5,255 nt of DNA from an uncultured Bacteroidales bacterium (GTDB taxonomy: Bacteria; Bacteroidota; Bacteroidia; Bacteroidales; WCHB1-69): positions 1 through 5,255 of the forward strand of contig ONXT01000187.1 in NCBI GenBank assembly GCA_900321845.1. The letters run 5' to 3'. Position 1 is the first letter of the stretch, and every line of letters begins with the position of its first letter. A program made the position numbers and the translations under genes. This document shows, piece after piece, positions 1 to 5,255 of the stretch. The notes beneath the pieces were generated by a model. It had not been told where the DNA came from. It worked only from the letters and a program-made list of their open reading frames with translations, and ran no database searches.

Positions 1-1739
1 ATCAGTTCTTTGACAGAACAGTGGCACTTTGCCGCCATCTCATCCACGATGTGGTAGCTTTCGGGGTGGACGGCGCTGGAGTCCAGCGGGTTTTCCGCGT
101 TGCGGATGCGGAGGAAGCCAGCCGCCTGCTCGAAGGACTTGTCGCCGAAGCGAGGCACCTTCTTCAGCGCGTTGCGCGAGGCGAAAGGACCATTTTCATT
201 GCGGTACTCCACGATGTTCTTGGCCAAGGCGGGCCCAACCCCCGACACGCGCGACAGCAGTTCCTTGCTTGCGGTGTTCACCTCAACTCCCACGTAATTG
301 ACACAGCTTTCCACCGTTGTGTCCAGACTCTCTTGCAGAAGTGTCTGGTTCACATCGTGTTGGTATTGTCCTACGCCGATGGATTTGGGGTCGATTTTCA
401 CCAGTTCGGCAAGCGGGTCCATCAGTCGGCGGCCGATGGAGACGGCACCGCGCACGGTCACGTCGTACTCGGGGAACTCGTCGCGGGCAATCTGCGAGGC
501 GGAATAGACGGAGGCGCCGCTCTCGTTCACCACAATCGCCTGCACCTCGCGCTCAAACGGGATTTTGCTGACGAAGTATTCGGTTTCGCGCCCGGCGGTC
601 CCGTTGCCGATGGCGATGGCCTCCACCTGATATTGCAGCACCATCCGCTTCAGCTTGTCGCTCGCAAGTTTGTATTCTTTTTGTGGCGGATGCGGGTAAA
701 TGGTCTCGTTGTGAAGCAGTTTGCCCTGTTTGTCGAGGATGACGACCTTGCAGCCCGTGCGAAATCCGGGGTCGATGGCCATCACGGTTTTCTGGCCGAG
801 TGGGGGAGCGAGCAGCAACTGCCGCAGGTTGGTGACGAAGACGTTGATGGCCTCTTTGTCGGCCTTTTCCTTGAAAATCTTGCGCATTTCGGTCTCCATT
901 TGCGGCTGGAGCAGGCGTTTGTAGGAGTCGGTCACGGCGAGGGCGACCTGTTCGCTGCAGAGGTTGTCGGCTTTGATGAAGTGTTTTTTGAGGCCGGGCA
1001 GCACGCGTATCTCGTCGGGGGCGATGCTGAGGCGGAGGAATCCCTCCTCTTCGCCGCGGAACATCGCGAGGATACGGTGCGAGGGGGCTTTGGCCAGCTT
1101 CTCGCTGAAATTGAAGTATCCGTCATATTTCTCGCCCTCTTTCTCCTTGTCCTTCACCACTTTGGAGGTGATGACGGCCTCTTTCCGGAAGAAGGAACGC
1201 AGGCGGCTGCGTACGTTGGCGTTTTCGGACACCCATTCTGCAATGATATCGCGAGCACCCGCCAGCGCATCTTCGGCGGTCTCCACGCCCTTTGCCTTGT
1301 TGACATGCTTCTGGGCGATGCTCATCAGGTTGGGTTCGCGCTGGCTCATGATGAGGGCGGCGAGCGGTTCCAGCCCTTTCTCTTTCGCCACGGAGGCGCG
1401 GGTCTTGCGCTTCGGACGATAGGGGAGGTAGAGGTCCTCCAATTCCGCCATCGTGACCGCCTGTTCGAATTTCGACCTCAGCTCGGGAGTGAGCTTTCCC
1501 TGTTCTTCCACGCTGTCGATGATGGTGGCGCGGCGCTTGTCGAGTTCCACCAATTTGGCATGACGATCGCGGATATTGCCGATTTGGACCTCGTCCAACG
1601 AATCCGTAGCCTCTTTGCGGTAGCGGGCAATGAAGGGAATCGTCGCTCCTGATTCAAGCAAATCTAAAACATTCTGTACCTGTTTCTCTTGTAAATCAAG
1701 CTCTTGCGCGATAATCGCAGCGTAGTTTTTTATCTCCAT
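1..1739 (-). CDS. tex: Tex, RNA-binding transcription accessory protein (3' end outside window)
   Basis: Tex is a cytoplasmic nucleic-acid-binding protein linked to transcription and RNA turnover. I translated the minus strand by hand: 579 complete codons without a stop, then two bases of the next codon at the left edge. The N-terminal Tex domain carries GATIPFIARYRKEATDSLDE (residues 31-50) and LEDLYLPYRPKRKTRA (100-115). The YqgF/RNase H-like domain begins near MAIDPGFRTGC (320-330) and includes NGTAGRETE (about 379-387) and VNESGASVYS (about 406-415). A helix-hairpin-helix segment follows (LLSRVSGVGPALAKNIVEYR, about 493-512), then a second at about 517-545 and HPESYHIV near 557. Family members run to roughly 700-780 residues, so about 130-190 residues, including the C-terminal S1 domain, should lie off the edge. 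No other in-frame ATG lies in the spacer upstream. It is transcribed divergently from the gene at 1815. The identification is firm; only completeness is unknown. Confidence 0.96.
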   Translation of the reverse strand, partial: MEIKNYAAIIAQELDLQEKQVQNVLDLLESGATIPFIARYRKEATDSLDEVQIGNIRDRHAKLVELDKRRATIIDSVEEQGKLTPELRSKFEQAVTMAELEDLYLPYRPKRKTRASVAKEKGLEPLAALIMSQREPNLMSIAQKHVNKAKGVETAEDALAGARDIIAEWVSENANVRSRLRSFFRKEAVITSKVVKDKEKEGEKYDGYFNFSEKLAKAPSHRILAMFRGEEEGFLRLSIAPDEIRVLPGLKKHFIKADNLCSEQVALAVTDSYKRLLQPQMETEMRKIFKEKADKEAINVFVTNLRQLLLAPPLGQKTVMAIDPGFRTGCKVVILDKQGKLLHNETIYPHPPQKEYKLASDKLKRMVLQYQVEAIAIGNGTAGRETEYFVSKIPFEREVQAIVVNESGASVYSASQIARDEFPEYDVTVRGAVSIGRRLMDPLAELVKIDPKSIGVGQYQHDVNQTLLQESLDTTVESCVNYVGVEVNTASKELLSRVSGVGPALAKNIVEYRNENGPFASRNALKKVPRFGDKSFEQAAGFLRIRNAENPLDSSAVHPESYHIVDEMAAKCHCSVKEL

Positions 1740-1814
1740 CTTTTTTTGGAATTTGAAAAAGCAAAATTCGTAATTTTTTTTGTAATTTCGCCAACCTTTT
1801 TTTAACGAAAAGAA
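1740..1814. promoter_or_regulatory. Divergent AT-rich intergenic region between tex and the 239-aa gene
   Basis: This 75-bp spacer must hold the start signals of both divergent genes. It contains T-tracts at 1741-1747 (T7), 1774-1781 (T8) and 1797-1803 (T7), with shorter A-tracts at 1756-1760 and 1763-1766. For the rightward gene the best -7 candidate is TAATTTCG (1783-1790), one mismatch from TAnnTTTG, placing a start near 1797. No -33 element sits at the correct distance from it, so that promoter is only tentative. The two putative -7 regions lie about 15 bp apart, so polymerase binding in one direction would probably exclude the other. Confidence 0.5.
1762..1794 (-). promoter_or_regulatory. 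Candidate tex promoter (Bacteroidetes type)
   Basis: Read on the minus strand, TTGG (1794-1791) is followed after 21 bases by GAATTTTG (1769-1762). The latter matches the Bacteroidetes -7 pattern TAnnTTTG except at its first base, and the spacing is within the usual 19-21. Transcription would begin near 1756 and leave a leader of about 16 nt before the tex ATG, A-rich (A7 then G) and without a Shine-Dalgarno sequence, as is common in this phylum. The match rests on short motifs in an AT-rich stretch where chance hits are likely. Confidence 0.35.
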
Positions 1815-2534
1815 ATGCGCGCTGCAACCCCTAAAAAAACCGAAAATCTCATTAAAACGAAGTCGAATTTCGGCGAGTTCGTGCGCTACTATCTCTTCGC
1901 CCTCAAGTCTCCCAAAACTTTCACTCAGCTTGCCGTCACCTTGGGCGAAATGTGCAATTGCACCTTTACCCAGATGAATGATTTCATCTCTCCCAACGAC
2001 CCGATGCAGGCGCGCTTCAAAATGGCCTATTCGCAATACGGAAGTCCCAATGCCCCCTTCAACTGTTTCGAAACGGATATTGAAAAGGTTAATTTCGTCC
2101 TTTTCCAAAACCGGACGACCGATTTCGATGTCAGCAAAGGTCCCTCCGAACTGGCTGATACAGCGGGCATGTTCCCGTTTTCCAACGAGGGACTGACCTG
2201 CTATGCACTCAACTCATCGGGCTTGTGCATCAACCGTGCCAAGGGCTTCAACGATTTCGACTATTTTGTCTTCATTTATGCGAAAAAAGACTGCGATGCA
2301 GAGAAGTTCTTCCCGTTTTTTAAAGAGCTGGACGGAATCCTGAAGGTGGATTTGTCCCCCTTTCTTTATAAAAAAGGTGTCGCCCCCAGTTTCTTTCAAT
2401 CCATCTGCTACTATTCCGACAAACAAATCGCCGGACATTCCAAATCCCGACTGCGCTTCTTTCTGGGCAGCCTCCCGAAGCCGACGATCAACCTGCCCGG
2501 AACCTTGGTCGTTTCGACAAGGTACAACTATTAG
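1815..2534 (+). CDS. Hypothetical protein, Phe-rich, 239 aa
   Basis: I do not recognise this protein. It is a complete reading frame: an in-frame TAA at 1803-1805 lies just upstream, making ATG 1815 the first possible ATG start, and it ends at TAG 2532-2534. The leader is A-rich (AACGAAAAGAA) with no Shine-Dalgarno sequence. The protein has a basic N-terminus (residues 1-17), no signal peptide and no transmembrane segment, so it is probably cytoplasmic and soluble. By my count 27 of 239 residues are Phe (about 11%), with clusters at 145-169, 193-194 and 215-216. There are seven Cys (47, 49, 84, 129, 138, 160, 198); only Cys47/Cys49 form a close CxC pair, so a classical zinc finger is not evident. 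A basic patch lies near 208-214. No catalytic motif stands out. It starts 75 bp from divergent tex and ends 26 bp before the M49-like peptidase, so it may share a transcript with that gene. It is probably a real gene: it has no competing gene on the other strand and lies in a gap bounded by recognisable genes. Confidence 0.75.
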   Translation: MRAATPKKTENLIKTKSNFGEFVRYYLFALKSPKTFTQLAVTLGEMCNCTFTQMNDFISPNDPMQARFKMAYSQYGSPNAPFNCFETDIEKVNFVLFQNRTTDFDVSKGPSELADTAGMFPFSNEGLTCYALNSSGLCINRAKGFNDFDYFVFIYAKKDCDAEKFFPFFKELDGILKVDLSPFLYKKGVAPSFFQSICYYSDKQIAGHSKSRLRFFLGSLPKPTINLPGTLVVSTRYNY

Positions 2535-2542
2535 TATATATG
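2512..2542 (+). promoter_or_regulatory. Weak candidate promoter for the M49-like gene
   Basis: TTTC (2512-2515, inside the end of the preceding gene) is followed after 19 bases by TATATATG (2535-2542). Each element has one mismatch to the Bacteroidetes TTTG / TAnnTTTG pattern. A start near 2549 would leave a leader of about 12 nt. The alternative is co-transcription from the upstream gene across the 26-bp gap. Confidence 0.2.
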
Positions 2543-2560
2543 AATTAAATTTAAATATTT

Positions 2561-2617
2561 ATGAAAAAGACCATTACGATTATGCTTTTAATTGCTTGCG
2601 CGACAATGAGTTTGGCT
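2561..2617 (+). other. Signal peptide of the M49-like peptidase
   Basis: Residues 1-19 consist of a Lys-Lys start, a hydrophobic core (TITIMLLIA) and a small-residue site ending SLA, followed by Gln20-Asn-Asn. Cleavage by signal peptidase I after Ala19 would leave an N-terminal Gln, a common arrangement in Bacteroidetes. A competing reading is a lipobox LIAC with Cys13, but that Cys lies very close to the N-terminus and no acidic surface-export signal follows it, so I prefer signal peptidase I. Confidence 0.7.
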
Positions 2618-4174
2618 CAAAACAACCCGATTGACGTGAAGGCGCGCGTGGCTGAATACGCCCCTTACGACCTGAAAACGGACGTCTCCAAATTGACGAA
2701 AAACGACAAGGAGTTGATTCCGATTTTCATTCAGATTGCGGATGTGATGGATCAGCTCTTCTGGAAGCAGACATACGGCAATCCCGCTGATTTTAAGAAG
2801 ATTAAGAATGATTATATAAAGGATTACATTAAGATCAATTATGGACCGTGGGATCGTTTGGACGACAACCGCTCTTTTGTGGACGGCATTGGCGAGAAAC
2901 CCGCTGCTTGCCAGTATTATCCGCAGGATATCACTGCCGAAGAGTACGCCGCCTACAACGACCCTGACAAGGGCAGTCTCTACACCGTTCTGCGCCGCGA
3001 TGGCAACGGCAAACTCAAAACGGTTTGGTACAGAGACGAATACAAAACGGAAATCGACAAGGTGTGCGAACTGTTAGACAAGGCGATTGCCATCGCCGAG
3101 GACCCTGGCATGAAGAATTATCTGATTGAACGCAAAAAGGCCTTCCAGACCGATGACTATTTTGCCAGCGATATGACTTGGATGGATATGAAAAACAGCC
3201 ACTTGGATTTCGTCGTCGGTCCCATCGAGAACTACGACGACAAGTTGAACGAGGCGAAGGCATCGTACGAGGCTTTCGTGCTGGTGAAAGACGAGGAGCG
3301 GAGCAGGGAACTCGCCAAGTTTGTGGCCATGCTTCCCGATATCCAGAAGATTCTGCCCTGCGAGCCGAAATACAAGACATTCGTTCCGGGAACCTCTTCC
3401 GATTTGAATGTTTACGATGCCATCTACTATGCCGGCGACTGCAATGCGGGCAGCAAGACCATCGCCATCAATCTGCCGAACGATGACCGTGTTCAAGCCC
3501 AGAAGGGTACCCGCCGTCTGCAACTCAGAAACAGCATGCAGGCGAAATTCGACAAAATCATGCTTCCCATCGGTAATTTGGTGATGAATCCCACTCAACG
3601 GAAGCATCTGAAATTTGATGCATTCTTCTGGAATGTCACGTTCCATGAGGTGGCTCACGGACTGGGCGTAAAGGAGACCATCAACGGCAAGGGCTCCGTG
3701 GATGACGCCATGAAAACGGAAAAGACTTCCTGGGAAGAGGCCAAGGCGGACATCCTCGGCCTGTTTATCGTCTGCCATCTCATTGACAAAGGCGAGATCA
3801 CGGGCATCACGAAAGAGGATGCCATCACGACCTTCATCGCCGGCATTTTCCGTTCGGTGCGGTTCGGTGCCGCCAGTTCACATGGAAAAGCTAACATGAT
3901 GTGTTTCAATTACCTGCAATCAATGGGGGCTTTCTCCCGTGATGAAAAAGGCATCTATACGGTCAATTACGACCTGGCGCCCATCGCGATCAACAGCTGG
4001 GCTTCCACCATCCTTTCGGTTCAGGGAGAAGGCAATTACGATTTCGCTGTGAAGTTCCGTTCTGAAAACGGCTTCATCAAAACCGAACTGCAACAGGACC
4101 TCGACCGCATCAACGCCGCAGGCATCCCGCGCGACATCCGCTTCAACCAAGGTCTGAAAACGTTGGGACTTTAA
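2561..4174 (+). CDS. Exported zinc peptidase, dipeptidyl peptidase III (M49)-like
   Basis: DPP III enzymes remove dipeptides from the N-terminus of short peptides using one zinc ion. Seen here: an N-terminal signal sequence (residues 1-19, hydrophobic 4-12, SLA then Gln20); IENYDD around Tyr225, which resembles the substrate-binding IE-[ST]-YRDP segment of DPP III; CNAGSKTIAINLPNDDR (294-310), typical of the short M49-like proteins and the peptidase part of plant Nudix hydrolase 3; HEVAH (362-366) with the expected two His ligands and Glu363 as catalytic base; EEAKAD (392-397), with Glu393 as the probable third ligand, 31 residues after His362; and SSHGKA with His441, possibly the transition-state His. 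Classical DPP III has HEXXGH and about 670-740 residues; this has HEXXH and 537, fitting a shorter subfamily. An in-frame TAA at 2552-2554 supports the start. The signal sequence implies action in the periplasm or at the cell surface. Dipeptidase specificity is inferred, and automated pipelines may name such proteins differently. Confidence 0.85.
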   Translation: MKKTITIMLLIACATMSLAQNNPIDVKARVAEYAPYDLKTDVSKLTKNDKELIPIFIQIADVMDQLFWKQTYGNPADFKKIKNDYIKDYIKINYGPWDRLDDNRSFVDGIGEKPAACQYYPQDITAEEYAAYNDPDKGSLYTVLRRDGNGKLKTVWYRDEYKTEIDKVCELLDKAIAIAEDPGMKNYLIERKKAFQTDDYFASDMTWMDMKNSHLDFVVGPIENYDDKLNEAKASYEAFVLVKDEERSRELAKFVAMLPDIQKILPCEPKYKTFVPGTSSDLNVYDAIYYAGDCNAGSKTIAINLPNDDRVQAQKGTRRLQLRNSMQAKFDKIMLPIGNLVMNPTQRKHLKFDAFFWNVTFHEVAHGLGVKETINGKGSVDDAMKTEKTSWEEAKADILGLFIVCHLIDKGEITGITKEDAITTFIAGIFRSVRFGAASSHGKANMMCFNYLQSMGAFSRDEKGIYTVNYDLAPIAINSWASTILSVQGEGNYDFAVKFRSENGFIKTELQQDLDRINAAGIPRDIRFNQGLKTLGL

Positions 4175-4227
4175 TTGAGCTTGTAAAACCTGAGACCAAT
4201 TATATTTATATAAGAAAATTTCCTGTT

Positions 4228-5049
4228 ATGAATTTGAAATTAGAACGTCCGATTATTTTTTTCGATCTGGAAACAACTGGCGTAGATGTGGCCAAGGATA
4301 GCATCGTGGAGATTGCCATGATCAAGATGTTTCCTGACGGACATGAGGAGGAGAGGGTGATGCGCCTGAATCCGGGTAGGCACATACCTGAAGAAGCGTC
4401 AGCTGTTCACGGCATCTATGATGAGGATGTGAAGGACATGCCGACTTTTGCGCAGGCGGCAGACGAACTGATGAAATACTTCGACGACTGCGACCTTGCC
4501 GGCTACAACTCCAACCATTTCGACATCCCGCTGCTTGCGGAGGAGTTCCTCCGTATCGGCAAGCATTTCGACATGCGCAACCGCTCGCTGGTGGATGTGC
4601 AGCAGATTTTCCACAAGATGGAACAGCGCACCTTGGTTGCCGCCCACCGCTTCTATTGTGGCTGCGATTTCGACGACGCCCATTCTGCCATGGCCGACAC
4701 CCGCGCCACAGTAGATGTGCTCAAAGCACAACTCGACCGCTACAACGGCGTGGAGTATGAGGAGAAGAATGGCGTGAAATCTTGCCCCATCGTCCCCGAT
4801 GTGAAAGCCCTCGACAAATTCACCCGCCTTGTGCGCAATGTGGATTTCGCCGCCCGCATAATTCTCAATGATAAAGACGAGGAGGTTTTCAACTTCGGCA
4901 AGCATAAAGGAAAACGCGTGAAGGACGTGTTCAGAACCGAACCCGCCTTCTACGCCTGGATGATGCGCAGCGACTTCCCGCTCAACACCAAAGATGTCAT
5001 CACCCGCATTTACAAAGAGGTCAAACTTGAACAGAAATTCCAAGGATAA
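4228..5049 (+). CDS. DnaQ-like DEDDh 3'-5' exonuclease with ExoX-like C-terminal domain
   Basis: This predicted metal-dependent 3'-5' exonuclease belongs to the DnaQ/RNase T superfamily and acts in the cytoplasm on DNA or RNA ends. The exonuclease core (residues about 8-170) shows Exo I as FFDLETTG with Asp13 and Glu15, Exo II as NSNHFDIP with Asp99, and Exo III as HSAMADTRA with His152 and Asp157, giving the complete DEDDh set. The HGIYDEDV segment (61-68) is also typical of the fold. After a linker (about 172-205) comes a small C-terminal module with FNFGKHKGKRVKDV (221-234) and FYAWMM (241-246), resembling the ExoX-like C-terminal domain. There are no DNA polymerase III alpha domains, so this is a stand-alone nuclease; whether it proofreads, repairs DNA or trims RNA cannot be told from sequence. 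The ATG is the first in its frame after the upstream gene. A TATATTTA at 4201-4208 resembles a -7 element, but no -33 element sits at 19-21 bp. It lies 53 bp after the M49-like gene and 121 bp before gltX. Confidence 0.92.
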   Translation: MNLKLERPIIFFDLETTGVDVAKDSIVEIAMIKMFPDGHEEERVMRLNPGRHIPEEASAVHGIYDEDVKDMPTFAQAADELMKYFDDCDLAGYNSNHFDIPLLAEEFLRIGKHFDMRNRSLVDVQQIFHKMEQRTLVAAHRFYCGCDFDDAHSAMADTRATVDVLKAQLDRYNGVEYEEKNGVKSCPIVPDVKALDKFTRLVRNVDFAARIILNDKDEEVFNFGKHKGKRVKDVFRTEPAFYAWMMRSDFPLNTKDVITRIYKEVKLEQKFQG

Positions 5050-5054
5050 AGCTT

Positions 5055-5255
<201 letters not shown>

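Noticed and set aside
21..1652. 543-codon plus-strand open frame
   Set aside because: It lies wholly antisense to tex, whose translation matches the family throughout. The long open frame is a side effect of codon bias; its His/Gly/Phe-rich product looks like the reverse complement of a normal gene.
3074..3778. 234-codon minus-strand open frame
   Set aside because: Antisense to the M49-like gene, including its zinc motif region; no recognisable domain.
4175..4227. Terminator or small RNA in the 53-bp spacer
   Set aside because: Only an AT-rich near-palindrome (TATATTTATATA, 4201-4212) is present; no stable stem and no U-run.
4399..5043. 214-codon minus-strand open frame
   Set aside because: Antisense to the DEDDh exonuclease, whose catalytic motifs are intact; the product has no recognisable motif.

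Overview
The window looks like a chromosomal housekeeping stretch from a member of the Bacteroidota, most likely a Bacteroidales-type organism. The grounds are protein-level resemblance of Tex, the M49-like peptidase and GluRS to that phylum as I recall it, very AT-rich spacers between coding regions of more even composition, A-rich leaders without a clear Shine-Dalgarno sequence, and weak matches to the Bacteroidetes promoter pattern TTG-N19-21-TAnnTTTG. This placement is inferred, not measured.

Layout: positions 1-1739 hold the first 579 codons of tex on the minus strand; its 3' end, with the RNA-binding S1 domain, lies beyond the left edge. A 75-bp AT-rich divergent spacer (1740-1814) separates it from a plus-strand series: an unrecognised phenylalanine-rich 239-aa protein (1815-2534), an exported zinc peptidase related to dipeptidyl peptidase III (family M49-like, 2561-4174), a DnaQ-type DEDDh 3'-5' exonuclease with an ExoX-like C-terminal module (4228-5049), and the first 28 codons of glutamyl-tRNA synthetase gltX (5171 to the right edge).

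The plus-strand genes are separated by 26, 53 and 121 bp, and none of these gaps contains a convincing intrinsic terminator, so partial co-transcription is possible. The functions do not form an obvious pathway: transcription/RNA quality (Tex), peptide breakdown outside the cytoplasm (M49-like), DNA or RNA end processing (exonuclease) and translation (GluRS). I see no mobile element, CRISPR array, RNA gene, phage gene or toxin-antitoxin or defence module.

The points most worth a second look are the unrecognised 239-aa protein, the exported M49-like enzyme with a five-residue HEXXH motif where classical DPP III has HEXXGH, and the gltX leader. That leader carries a bulged hairpin whose loop contains an AUG in frame with gltX.
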